A DNA stretch of 64,000 nt, taken from contig CP142455.1 in the NCBI GenBank assembly GCA_038049695.1, positions 31,347,501-31,411,500 of the forward strand. Reading direction: 5' to 3'. This DNA is from Cinnamomum chago (Eukaryota; Streptophyta; Magnoliopsida; Laurales; Lauraceae). Below are positions 12,274 to 24,326 of the stretch, piece by piece. The notes beneath the pieces are model-generated. The model made no database searches, was not told the origin of the DNA, and saw only the letters and a program-made list of their open reading frames with translations. The stretch's first letter is position 1. Each line of letters opens with the position of its first letter. A program made the position numbers and the translations under genes.

Positions 12274-13017
12274 CTCGGTGCTCATTTGCTTTTTCTTTTC
12301 CTTCTCCCTCTCATGCCACTCATAGATTGGGGTAAAATCACAGAGCTTAAAATTCTTAATCACATGGTTTCGGCCAAGTAGCACTTTCCAGTCATTCATG
12401 AAGTTGTCAATAAATCTCTGCTTTGTCGCATATTCTGTTTCTTTCATCACTGCAAACATTGTAGCTACCTGCAGAACTAATACTTTCAACAGATACAAAA
12501 AAAATAGTAAATCAAAGCTGCAGTTAAAGAATAAAATGTATTTATCAAGGGCAACGGGCCACATGCAATGTGACAAGTGGAAGCAACAAGAATCACATGA
12601 GAAGAAATTAAAAGAAATAGTGAAAATGGTACGAGATCATAAAAGATATTCAGCATCACCTCTTCTTCATCTGGAGTTAAATCAACTGGCCGTCCATTGT
12701 ATAACATCTTAATCCCGTGAGGTTTGTATGGAGGAGGGAAAATGACACCATTGTGCTCCAATGTAGTCCACTTCTGCCCTCCACCGGAGCCAGGTGGCAC
12801 CTTCAACGACTTTGAGTATTTAGAAGCTTTTATAATCTTTTTTTGATTTCTTGTTTGTTTTCTTCAATTGGGAGGTGACAACCTTTGTTGGTTTCTTTGA
12901 TAAGGATCGATTGTCTGATGAAACCGATTTTTTCACTCTCTGGGAAATTGGTATGTGATCATCATCATCATCCACAACTTGCTCCCACGCAAGTTGCTCT
13001 TTAAAGCCCAATGACAT
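12274..13017 (-). pseudogene. TOP1: DNA topoisomerase I (type IB) fragment, frameshifted
   Basis: Minus-strand exon 12274-12468 (65 codons, [13 protein letters not shown] ... QMSTE) and the exon before it (about 12660-13017, including [19 protein letters not shown] and [16 protein letters not shown]) are the linker and start of the core domain of eukaryotic topoisomerase IB. The splice sites GAG|GTGATG, CTGCAG|GTAGCT and GAG|GTAAAT are plausible. Upstream is the acidic/lysine-rich N-terminal region ([21 protein letters not shown]). A run of seven As (about 12839-12845), where six would keep the frame, shifts the lysine-rich part out of frame with [13 protein letters not shown]. The rest of the core, the catalytic tyrosine domain and the N-terminal exons are not seen nearby. 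It is therefore a fragment in the same orientation as the CPN60 fragment. The extra A could also be a sequencing error. Confidence 0.85.
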
Positions 13018-13187
13018 TAGTCACAGGTTTTTTGTAGTAACCAATGAAATCCAAAAATATCATTTTACCAAAAAATGAAAAACAAAGTCATCTAAGCTGA
13101 GAAGAATCCTCCCCAAGAGTCTTCCAATGAGTTCCTCATCTAATATATAGATATATATCATGGATGTTTCTAACACTTGGTTAGGAC

Positions 13188-13459
13188 TAGTGCTCATACT
13201 CATGGACCAAGCCGGCAGGACCCAGCTCTAGTGTAGTCTGAATGGGCTGGATTTTGTCTTTTTTAAGAGGCATCTTGACTTGAATTGGTCCTAGTTTTCT
13301 AGCCCAGTCAGGATGGCCAAGTCCATATGAAAACATGTCAGGCTGATCAGGCTTTAAGCATAAAAAGACGCTGGTCCAATACATTAGGCCCAATAACTAA
13401 ATGAGCTAGGATTGAACAAGGCTTGAACCAGCTCAAGATGGCCCATGAACACCCATTCT
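13188..13459. mobile_element. Degenerate copy of the hAT MITE family seen at 44.0 kb
   Basis: The left edge reads ...CTCATGGACCAAGCCGGC and the right edge GGCCCATGAACACCCATTC. These match the termini and GGCC/GCCC-rich interior of the intact element at 44008-44397. The ends have decayed and no clean target duplication is visible. The open frames across it are artefacts of the repeat. Confidence 0.45.
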
Positions 13460-15780
13460 GTTGATAAATCTCTTCTGCAAATAATTCAAAAGCTCTGTTG
13501 TGACACAACAGAAAAGCAATGAAGAAGAAACTCCAAGTTGATAACCCAAAAATAAAGATAATCACACATGGTAGACATCATCTTGGATTGAATTCATGAT
13601 GGCAATTACACTACTTTTTATCTATTCCTTTGCATTAATTCAGACCCAGCAAACATAAAGGAAAAGTAAAAAAATGTAGAAAGCCTTGTCCTAAAGCAAC
13701 AACAACATGATATTTATGTCATTTGACAGAGATTATAGAGAGAGCACTTAAAAGTAGCCATGTTCCTACATTTCAATCATCATACCAGTCACCAGTGTGT
13801 CTATGGTGGGGTAGCCCAGATTGATTTATGCCTAGCTTTGCATGCAATTCTATATTTGTTGTCACAGATTTTAAAAGAACATGCACCTTATTGAGTGGAA
13901 GCATAAAGTGGGTGTGACCTGTGAGTGGCATTGCCAATCACATCATTAGGAAAATTATGCATTTGCAGGGTGCTCGAACCATTACATCTGATTGCAAACC
14001 AAGAATCAAAAGAGACTAACCCACAGAAAGGTAAGCAAATACACATGTTACCTTCAGAAGAATCAGCTGTTGTTGGCCCAATAAGAAACCACTACATGAG
14101 GTCTAATATCAAAGGCCAAGAATTTCTTTTACAGCCAAGTTCTCTCAGAATCTGTTAGCGTAAACAATGAAAAAAAAATGATTTAGCATAATTTGTATGA
14201 CTAGACAAAATTGAAGATAGCTTCAAGGGTTTAGAATTCAAAGGAGAAACAGTTTTAAGTAAATAGATATATTGTCCGGTGTGCAAGTTCACAATGCTAT
14301 CTTTCATCATATGAAGCCAATGTATTCAACTAAAACATCATATGGTGTATTGGATCAGTTAAAACACAATACATTCTTTTGTCACAAGTGTCCAACTACA
14401 GTTGCATACACTACAAAGAAACCACCCACAAACTAGTAAATAAGTCCAAAACTGGAGATTAGGATTACAAAGCATACGACCTTAAAAAAAATGGAGATTA
14501 GGATTACAAAGCAAGTGAAAGGAACATAAGATCCAGTTGTGTCATAAATTCAGTAACTGATAAAAATAATGTGATGAATTTCATTGAATAATACCATGAT
14601 AACTACGCATCTATAGTTCTATACATGTTCTTTTACTTTTTGCTTAGGGAGGAAAAAGAAAAGTAGCTATTTTAAGTTGGATCCACCCTCTCTTAATACC
14701 TGCATTGTGCTGGATCCACCTTCTCTTAATACATGCATTGTGCTGGGTAATGGAATTCTGGGAGGAAGCTTTGGCGTTTTTCTAGAACTTGACAAGTTTG
14801 CCAAATTTGATGACACTTTGTTGTGAAACACTGTTTCCATCCAAGCTAATCCTGTTAAGAGAGAACTAAGAACATTTATAAAGAGATTTTGATTCTCTTA
14901 CCTCTGTTACATGTATGTTTTAAATTACTGTTATGATAACAGAGATTAACTTCTGCGGCTGATTCAGTCTCCATTTATGATAATTTCGATACTTGAAACA
15001 AACTAAAGGCCTCATGATATGATATAACCGCAACTTCGTATTTAACATGGTTACAAAACAAAAATGGGAATAAGCTAACATGCATTTAGAAACCTGTTTA
15101 GCATTTTTCATTAGTGCTAATAGACTTTTACAAAAAATTCATTGTCAACAGACATGGGGGATATGAGAGAGAGAAAAAAGCACTTACAGTTCAATAGTAG
15201 CATAAAGTTGAGCCTCATCTTTTGGCATGCTGGGAAGAAAAAGAAGATTACAGTTGGAGGTACTAAAATTAATTCATTGAGGATGATGAGTGCAGCAAAG
15301 TTAATGTAAGAAACAAAGAACTCTACCTGTAAAAGATATAAAACAGGGTTGCAAGCTGAAACTTCGCAAAATACCCTTGCTACAAGCACAACAGCAGAGT
15401 TAGGACTCAAAAGATAATAAAACTCAAAGCAAAGCCCATGTGCATGTAAATGAAGTATTCTTTCAGTTCATGCTTGATCCTTTTTTATGGAACTATGTTC
15501 AATGGAGCTTTGTTCTGTTTTGTTGATGAAGTTTTAGGTCTTACCTAGAAAGGTACCTACTCTTCACTGATTTATCTAGTACCTACTCTTCACTGATTTA
15601 TCTATACTTTGTTATATATATATATATATATATATGGATTTAAACCCATGCACTCGCACGTGCACACCATGTTTCTTACCAACAATGAGCTACAGCTGGG
15701 GACAATTAAAAGGTTTTGCATAGAAGTGAAATGCTTTTATTTTTTCCCTTTCAGTAGTGTGGCTGAATTAGCTAGGAATC
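13460..15780. other. Intergenic DNA with small tandem duplications
   Basis: No gene supported. A 36-bp tandem repeat (TTGGATCCACC...CATTGTGC, about 14678-14745) and a 26-bp tandem repeat (AGTACCTACTCTTCACTG, about 15553-15605) are visible, plus a (TA)n run at about 15613-15635. One minus-strand stretch near 15193-15233 has good splice sites around a 14-codon frame, but it is too short to call. Confidence 0.4.
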
Positions 15781-15785
15781 AAAGT

Positions 15786-16240
15786 TTTTTTTTTTTTTTT
15801 TTGCTAATTGGTAAATTTGTATTGAGAAGAGAAAAGAAGGGCAAAGCCCCAAAGAGAAAGGAGAAGAAAAAATACAACCAAAAGTAAATAAACAAAACAA
15901 AAAAAGCTCCATGCTAATACAGAGAAAGCTCCATGCAGCTGCAGCAGGAACAAAGGAGCAGAGCAGCAAACCAGAGGAAAGGGAGAAGGAAAACTGCAGG
16001 GGAACTTAAAGATATCTCCAATCACAGCAACCAACTTCGCCAGAACTAGATAGCAGCTGCATAAAAGAAACTCCATTCCAGGATGACAACAACAAAGGCA
16101 AAACAGAGAGGCAACCTGGCTGAGCAGAGAATGCTCCAGGCAGCTCTAAAAAAAAGGAGTGAACATGTGTTTTCGCACAGGACAAGTTTTTCTCCTATAA
16201 ACATTTGCATGGGACAACATAAAGGAAACTCCATCCTGCC
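15786..16240 (-). mobile_element. Possible minus-strand retroposon tail with poly(A)
   Basis: A 17-base T run at about 15785-15801 is followed by GCTAATTGG and a long purine-rich block with repeated AGCTCCATG words. Read on the minus strand, this is a sequence ending in poly(A), as left by LINE-type retroposition. A similar composition recurs at 41690-41990, next to a T-rich run. No reverse transcriptase is present, so the class is uncertain. Confidence 0.25.
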
Positions 16241-18940
16241 CTATCAATGCATGCTACGTACCCCTACATTAAGAGTGGATATGAGGTTTTCAAACATGAC
16301 ATCTCTTGTAGACGTTTGCAAGAAAAAATCTTCCAATTGTGATATGCATTTTCGTATATGAAGTCTCTGTGTCGGGAAATCCTCCTAGGTATTAATTCAG
16401 GTCATCCAAACGCATTAATGCTGGTTTATGCACAAACCAGGTTAGCTTCACTTGCTATATGAAGATCCAAATGGACCCCAACTAATGAGATGCCGATTCT
16501 ACCCAAAAAAATAAAAATAAATAAAGATTCATTTTCAAAACAACAAAAAAAAAATACACTATTAAGATGCAGAGGTGTTTGTTTTCCTTTGATTAATAAA
16601 ACAGAATAGATGCATAAATATAAACCTGACCAATGGTTTCTCTGAGATTATTGCGCATTCGAACATTTTCCAAGCCCCAAAGCCTCTCATATTACTACTC
16701 TATTTCCTATTAATATATCAAAGCTGCCATCCTTGCAAGTTGTTAGTGCGAGAAAGAACAACCACCTACAGATAGTTCATCAACCAAGTGCAGAAAATGG
16801 TTTCCATGGCCAGGGCTTAGACACAACCAGGATCTGAGATGCGTAATAGATCAGGTCAGGCTCGTTCACACCCGACCCATTTATTAATCGGACTGGAAAT
16901 ACATAGTTGATCCCTGAAAATTTTGGATCTGGTTCAAGTTGGTTGGCTGGTCAAAGCATAAAGGACTAAGTTGGGTAATTTTCAGTTTGGATTGGCAGGT
17001 TGAACAACGTTTGTGGAACTGATCCAAACATGACCTGTTCAAGTGTTTATGAGTTTTGGTTAGAACTGATACAAAGCTAGAAACAAAGCTGCTGGAAACA
17101 GCAAGGAAGCAGCAGAAAACAACAAAGAGGAGGAAAAGGGAATTGAGCACTGGGCTGCTATAGATGAGACCAGAAACAAGAGCACCCCAGGCAGAGCACG
17201 ACACTTCTGATTTCTACTAAACAAAAGAGCTCAGCAGCTGGACAACAGAGATGACCGCATGGCCCCATCACACCACAGCAACAACAACAAAATAAACTTA
17301 AAAAATAAGGTGTAGAGTCCTTAGGCTAAACACGTGTACACTTTTGTGAGGAACCCCAAGCCCTAGATTAAAGACCCATCACCTAATGATTTGAACCATT
17401 GATAATATGCGTAAAATATTTTTGAGAAAGTGGATATTGAATCAAGAGAATTACATCTATTTATAGGCTACAATGAAGAGATGAGAAGATAACCAAACCT
17501 GTCAAGGATCTTATCCTGTCACAATTTTGTAAACACCTTGGGCTATACATGTTGAAAATGACAGAGAAATAAAATGACATATCCTTTGTAAATGACTTCC
17601 TTTTTCATCATGTGCTGGAGACTTTAAAATTCTTGGCGCTAGCTTTAAACTTTGATTTACAACAGTTGGTAAATGACAATCATGATCAAATCTGATTAAT
17701 CTAAATCAGCCAAAGGATTCACGACAATAAATAATACACTAGATCAATCAACATAATCTTCAATATGCTTTTCAAAAAAGTTAGAAGAAGATTGTGATAT
17801 GATAGTTTGTCACCTCCATAAATACAACACTTGCTTAGTCTCTATACTCCCTACATAAACATTCATCAGACCTTATGCGTAATTGAGTAATGGGTGTCCA
17901 TTTCCAAAAGAGGGATTTGTTCATTAGCTATCTATCAAAAAGTAAATAATTAAATAAGGATGAAACCTTATTTTTGTTGGTGAGTAGGCTCCACTAACTT
18001 GCAACCAGTCTCTTGCTTCGAAAAAAAAATACCGTAGAAAAACTCTACAGCCTAGAGAAAGTTGCCAACCCCAACAACACAAATACATAATCTCTCTATC
18101 AGAGCTCACTTTCAAATATCAGATTGGTGATGTCTTGTTCAATAGGCAGTAGCCAAACCCACCCACTGAAAGATATGACCCCATATCCTCCTCTTCCTTA
18201 TCTCAGTGACCGACTTAAAACAATTTAAGCATTCAAAAAGATCAGCCCTGTTGAGGAGCTTGTGTATACACCAACTAATTTCAACTGCCTACACCCGCCT
18301 CTTGCTTCTCTGGCTTTAAAAAAATTGGGCTTACATCAAACCGCAAAGCACAACAAAAAAAAACATACATAGCTCCCAAAGATCCAAACTTCTTGTGATT
18401 TGGGCTTACATCAAAACTGACCCTAAAACCAAAGCAAACTGGACCGGATCTTAAACAGATCTCCTCCAACAACACCCAATTTAATAGAAAGAAATATCTG
18501 AACTTTCTACTAGAAGAAGATGATGAATAAATCGAGTGTAATAAAAAAAAAGGACAAGGATTACGTGATTTTTAAGCTTGAATGGAATCTGGGATGGGGA
18601 AATGATAAGTTGGTACCTCTTATTTGCAGGTGGATCAAACATCCATGCAAGATTCCTCTGAAAATATCAATTCGGTTTCTTGTATTAGTTTTCAGACAGC
18701 GGGGTGGAGTCGTTGGGGATTGTCGTTGTTGATTGAAATGGAAGCTCTCTCCCTCTCCAAATTTCTGCATACGGTACTCGGAGCTTCTCCTTCAGCCCTA
18801 CCAATCCAAAAATGCCCCAAACCAGATTCGCATCTAAAAAATTAAAATAAAAGGTAACCAACAGAACTAGAGCAGTAATAACAGAAAAAAATTCTGTAAA
18901 TCAAACTTCTTAAAAAAAAAAAAAAAAACTGTAAATCGAT
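16241..18940. other. Intergenic DNA
   Basis: I see no gene I can support on either strand. The plus-strand open frame at about 18624-18845 starts after a TTTGCAG and reads Ser/Asp-rich for 20 codons, but it has no recognisable domain. Confidence 0.4.
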
Positions 18941-18949
18941 TGTGATCTA

Positions 18950-19500
18950 AGGGGCATTTGAATGAATACCTTCTGCTTCAAGGAGAAAAGATCTCACTCT
19001 GAAATCGAACCGTCGATGCTGGATGAGAATAGACGAAGGAAGAAAACCTAGAATCGGGATTGCCTTGGATAGTCTGCGGACACATGGAATAGCGTGCCAT
19101 TCGACGGAGCCGGGAGAGACGAGCCAGATCTTGAGGGGGCCATCTTCTCGACCGGCGGCGGGCTGCGACGCGTCGACGCTGGTGGAAGAAATCAAACGCA
19201 CCAGAACGAGATGATGGAAATCAAACGCGTCGACGCTGGTGGAAGAAATCAAACCCCAAACACTAATGCAAAAGAGAAAGGGGGTTGTAAGAAGCCAATG
19301 CAGTTGAATTGATGATGAAGAAAGAGAGAGATGCACGATTTAGAGAAAGAGGCAGGGACGCTGGAAATGGAAAGGGGGCAGCTTCGAACACGAACACGAT
19401 TTAGAGAAAGAGGCGCGGGAACGGGAAAGGATGCAGGAAATGGAAATGGATTTAGAGGAGGCGCGGGCGCGGGCGCGGGCGCGGGAAATAGAAAAATAGA
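18950..19500. other. CpG-rich block with a (GCGGGC)n minisatellite
   Basis: The block stands out from its AT-rich setting. It contains GTCGACGC words, a 54-bp tandem duplication (GCGTCGACGCTGGTGGAAG repeated near 19168 and 19222) and a GCGGGC microsatellite at about 19461-19485. Such GC-rich 5' regions often mark plant promoters or first exons. A minus-strand first exon ending near the GAAG|GTATTC donor at about 18968 is possible, but no downstream partner could be assigned. Confidence 0.4.
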
Positions 19501-19527
19501 TTTTTGGGCTCCACTTATTTTTTATTT

Positions 19528-21946
19528 GGGAATTTTACCAAATAAATGTCCCTAGACATGTAATAGCCCGATTTAGCTTGAAATACACCAAAATGACAAT
19601 TATAGTGTTCGTACGAGGGATTTGGACAACTTTACCCCCAAAGCTGCTGAACAACATCGCCATCTTCTTTCCCCAGATTGCAATCCCTAAACGAATGAAA
19701 TCAATTGCTGCAGCCAGCCCTTTTTCTCTTTGCTCAGCCTTCGGCCAACTTCCCTTCTCTGCCCGGCCATTCCCCTGCACTCAGCTATCAGCCGGTCCCC
19801 TGCACCCAAAGACCACCTGCTGCTTCCAATCCAGCGGCCACCAGCTGTAGTCACCGGACACTCCACCTGTAAGCACCCAGCAACCACTGCTGCTTCTCCT
19901 TGCCATCGGCCAACCTGTACCCTTCAGCCTAGCGACCACTTGGACTTCCCCCTCATCCCTGCCAGCGGCTAACCTGCACCCTTTGGCCAGCGGCCAACCT
20001 GAACTCTTTCCCAGGTGGCCAACCTGAACACCCCTCCTTCCCTGCCCGCAGCCAGTACTCCTCCCTGGCGACGCTGCAGCTCCTCCACGTGAACCTGCAC
20101 AACTTGAACTAGCCACCTGAAACTGGCTCCCCTGACCCCAGCCATTGCTTCTTCCACTTTCACTGATCTCAGCCTGCACTGCCCCTGTCCAGCCACCTAT
20201 ACTACTCTCCACCTGCACTGCCCCTGTCCAGCCACCTATACTACTCTCCACCTGCGCTGCCTAGCCACCTGATTTCAGCTGAAACGCCCACCTGATTTCA
20301 GCTAAAACCCCACCTGTTTTCAGCTAAAACCCCCACCTGTTTTCAGCTGAAACCCCCACCTGATTTTAGCCTGAATTACCACTTGATTTCAGCCTGAATT
20401 TCCAATTGATTTTAGCCTGCAACTCCACCTGCACTGCCTTCCCCCTGCACTGTTCTTCCACCTGCACTGCTCCCACTTGTAACATGTCCAACCCACCTGC
20501 CACTTGTCCAGCCCACTGCAACAGGTTCAACCCACTTGCACACTTGACACAGCTACTGCTTTTCCTCCTTGTTACCATCAGCAATCTGATGTGTACAACT
20601 TGGACCAATGAGTCCCACCCCGGACCTGCAGGACCCGACCCTTAGGCCCTATTATATGACCCTTAAAAATTGAATTTTTAACTAGACCTTTGGCCTGATT
20701 TGAACCTGTCTTTAACCCGATTAATCCTTTGGAAATCCGGAGTTTTCGATCCAAAGATTGGGATATTTTAACCAATGTTTTAAAGAAATTTATAATTGTA
20801 CACTGACTTAAAAAATAGGGGCTTTTGACTTAAACCTTAGGCAATGCAAATAGACTGTCTTTTCTTGGAAAAAGAAAGACCAAGACCTAGACTATGATGC
20901 ACCCAGTCCCCCGACTTTCCCGATGTTAATTTTAACTCCGTACTTAAACTCAATCACGGCCCTTAATCCTACCCCCATTTTGGGGTCGTGACAGGGGGAT
21001 ATGGTTGCAACCAAAACAGTCTTTTGTGGTTATATTGTTGGGAACCTGCCACAGATTTATGCATATTTGGGGGATGGGAGGGTCTTTGAATCTTGCCCGC
21101 AAGCTATACTATTATTGCAAATGCCCCCACAATAGCCTCCAATAATGTTTATATTTCTTGTAAAATATAGACATGTCTCTAAGAAGTAGTGCTTGTTGTC
21201 TGGGCCCGCGCAATTTTCTTTCGGCCCCATCTCACTTCATATAGCAGATTGAGTTGTTTGTTTTGGTTATTCCTTTAGCCAATCAAATGAGATTGGTGCA
21301 CCCGTACAGCAAACCAAGTTCATTTATGTAACAGTCAAGTTATAAGATGGAAGGCCACCACTATTGTAGTTTTCTTGCTTTACATGAATATACTGACATA
21401 TCAATCTGAGCAGCATCCATAAGTCTTTCCCATTGTTTAAAGATCACATTTTAAAATCGAGGCCATCAACTTGCTGGATAACAAATTTGAGACTGAAAAC
21501 TCTAAAGGACGGTAATGATTTCGTTGTTGGAATATTTGCAATTTGGTATTTTGGTAACCTTTGTGAGCTTTTTCATTGTTTATGTATCTCAATATATAGT
21601 TAGGGCCAATTTCGTTGCTTGATGACGAAAAAAGGAGTAGAAAACTCTAATGGATTGTAATGATATCGTTATCAAAATATTTAGAAATCACTATTCTTGA
21701 TGAAATCCATGAGCCTTTTGCATTGTTTATGTACCTCAATTTATAGTCAGGGTCAGTCTCATTGCTGTACAACAAATTGAGAGGAAAATTCTCTAAAGGA
21801 TCGTAACGATATCGTTATCAACAAATTTAGAAATATCTAATCTGGGTGAATTCCGTGAACCTTGGTTGGGAGTACTCAAACCAAGCCATTTTCCAGAGGT
21901 TCCCATAGTTCGAACTAGACAAATGGCTTGGTTTGAACTCTCATTC
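19528..21946 (+). repeat. Left arm of a 4.8-kb near-palindrome
   Basis: Runs from GGGAATTTTACCA (19528) to ...GAACTCTCATTC (21946). It is mirrored, with scattered substitutions and indels, by 21981-24326. Recognisable paired landmarks are TGTAATAGCCCGATTTAG (19559) with its complement ending at 24295, GGGGTCGTGACA (20982-20993) with TGTTACGACCCC (22934), and the GTAACGATATCG blocks nearer the centre. The sub-block 19559-20993 has TG...CA ends like an LTR (about 1.4 kb) but no adjacent primer-binding site. The minus-strand frame of 156 codons in this arm is a low-complexity Gly/Trp/Gln-rich artefact of a 39-bp tandem repeat. Confidence 0.9.
20265..20420. repeat. Minisatellite inside the left palindrome arm
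   Basis: About six to seven tandem copies of a roughly 25-bp unit based on ACCTGATTTCAGCTGAAACC. Its mirror in the right arm, in the opposite sense, lies at about 23465-23635. Each unit contains the small palindrome TTCAGCTGAA. Confidence 0.75.
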
Positions 21947-21980
21947 AAACCAAAAAAGTGTTGAATTATGAGCACCTCTG
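21947..21980. other. Spacer at the centre of the palindrome
   Basis: Thirty-four unpaired bases separate CTCTCATTC (arm end at 21946) from GAATGAGAG (21981). The innermost arm sequence also carries AAACCAAGCC and GGCTTGGTTT words in several orientations, so smaller foldbacks are nested here. Confidence 0.8.
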
Positions 21981-24326
21981 GAATGAGAGTTCAAACCAAG
22001 CCATTTGTCTAGTTCGAACTATGGGCACCTCTAGAAAATGACTTGGTTTAAATACTCCCAACCAAGGTTCACGGAATTCACCCAGATTAGTGATTTCTAA
22101 ATTTTTTGATAACGATATCGTTACGATCCTTTAGAGCATTTTCCTCTCAATTTGTTGTATAGTAACGAGACTGACCCTGACTATAAATTGAGATACATAA
22201 ACAATGCAAAAGGCTCATGGATTTCATCCAGAATAGTGATTTCTAAATTTTTTGATAACAATATCGTTACAATCCATTAGAGTTTTCTACTCTTTTTTTC
22301 ACTATCCAATAACAAGATTGGCCCTGATTATATATTGAGATACATGAACAATGAAAAAGCTCACGGAGGTTACCAAAATACCAAATTGCATATATTCCAA
22401 CAACAAAATCGTTTCCACACTTTAGAGTTTTCAGTCTCAAATTTGTTATCCAGCAAATTGATGGCTTCGATTTTAAAATGTGATCTTTAAATAATGGGAA
22501 AGACTCATGGATGCTGCCCAAATTGATATGTCATTATATTCATATAAAGCAAGAAAACTACAATAGTGGTGGCCTTCCATCTTATAGCTTGACTATTACA
22601 TAAATGAACTTGGTCTGCTGTATGGGTGCACCAATCTCATTTGATTGGCTAAAGGAATAACCAAAACAAACAACTCAATCTGCTATATGAAGTGAGATGG
22701 GGCCGAAAGAAAACTGCGTGAGCCCAGACAACAAGCACTACTTCTTAGAGACATGTCTATATCTTATAGGAAATATATACATTATTGGAGGCTATTGTGG
22801 GGGCATTTGTAATAATAGTACAACTTGTGGGGAAAATTCAGAGACCCTCCCATCCACCAAATATGCATAAATCTGTGGCAGGTTTCCAATATTATAACCA
22901 TAGAAGACTGTTTTGGATGCAACCATATCCCCCTGTTACGACCCCAAAATAAGCAAGTCGGGGGACTGGGTGCATCATAGTCTAGGTCTTGGTCTTTCTT
23001 TTTCCAAGAAAAGACAGTCTCTTTGCATTGCTCGGGGTTTAAGTCAAAAGCCCCTATTTTTTAAGTCAGTGGGCAATTATAAATTTATTTAAAACATTGG
23101 TTAAAATATCCCAATCTTTGGCTCGAAAACTCCGGATTTCCAAAGGATTAATCAAGTTAAAGACAGGTTCAAATCAGGGCAAAGGTCTAGTTAAAAATTC
23201 AGTTTTTAAGGGTCATAAAATAGGGCCTAAGGGTCGGGTCCTGTGGTGGGACCCATTGGTCCAAGTTGTACACATCAGATTGTTGATGGTAACAAGGAGG
23301 AGAAACAATAGCTGGGTCAAGTGTGCAGGTGGGTTGAACCTGTTGCAGTGGGCTGGACAAATTGCAGGTGGGCTGGACATGTTACAGGTGGGAGTGGTGC
23401 AGGTGGAAGAGCAGTGCAGGGGAAGGCAGTGCAGGTGGAGTTGTAGGCTGAAATCAGTTGGAAATTCAGGCTGAAATTAGGTGGTAATTCAGGCTGAAAT
23501 CAGGTGGGGGTTTCAACTGAAAATAGGTGGGGTTTCAGTTGAAATCAAGTGGGGGTTTCAGCTGAAAACAGGTGGGGGTTTCAGCTGAAATCAGGTGCGG
23601 GTTTCAGCTGAAAACAGGTGGGGTTTCAGCCGAACTTATGTGGCTGGGTCGCGCAGGTGGAGGAGCAATACAGGTGGCTGGACAAGGGCAGTGCAGGTGG
23701 AAGAGCCAGCGGCTGGGGTCAGGGGAGCTGGTTTCAGGTGGTTGGTTCAGGTTGTGCAGGTTCACATGGAAGAGCTGCAGCGCAGCCAGGGAGGAGGACT
23801 AGCTGCAGGCAAGGAAAGAGGGGTGTTCAGGTTGGCCACCTGGGAAAGTGTTCAGGTTGGCCGCTGGCCAAAGGGTGCAGGTTAGCCGCTGGCAGGGATG
23901 AGGGGGAAGTCCAAGTGGCCGCTAGGCTGAAGGGTGCAGGTTGGCCGTTGGCAGGGATAAGCAGCAGTGGCCGTTGGATGCTTACAGGTGGAGTGGCCGG
24001 TGACTACAGCTGGTGGCCGCTGGATTGAAAGCAGCAGGTGGTCTCTGGGTGCAGGGGACCGGCTGATAGCTGAGTGCAGGGGAATGGCCGGGCAGAGAGG
24101 GGAAGTTGGCCAGAGGCTGAGCAAAGAGAAGAAGGGCATGCTGTAGCAATGGATTTCATTCGTTTAGGGATTGAAATTTTGGGAAAGAAGATGACGATGT
24201 CATTCGGCGGCTTTGGGGGTAAAGTGGTCCAAATTCCTCATACGAACACTATAACTGTCTTTTTGGTGTATTTCAAACTAAATCGGGCTATTACATGTCT
24301 AGGGACATTTCTCTGGTAAAATTCCC
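21981..24326 (-). repeat. Right arm of the 4.8-kb near-palindrome
   Basis: Inverted counterpart of 19528-21946, ending TGGTAAAATTCCC at 24326. The arm ends exactly where a separate direct repeat begins (24327). An 81-codon frame near 24074-24319 has a mirror-image homologue in the left arm (19535-19780). This reflects the inverted duplication, and I do not treat either frame as a gene. The stretch 22934-24295 mirrors the LTR-like block of the left arm. Confidence 0.9.

Noticed and set aside
15193..15233. Minus-strand micro-exon reading MPKDEAQLYATIEL between good splice sites
   Set aside because: Too short to distinguish from chance, and no partner exon nearby could be identified.
18624..18845. 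Plus-strand frame starting VDQTSMQDSSENINS
   Set aside because: Looks coding for about 20 codons but has no domain and no neighbouring exon; left as intergenic.
19781..20251. 156-codon minus-strand frame (and its mirror of 136 codons at 23618-24028)
   Set aside because: Low-complexity Gly/Trp/Gln/Val-rich translation of a tandem minisatellite inside the palindrome arms; no domain and no start context.
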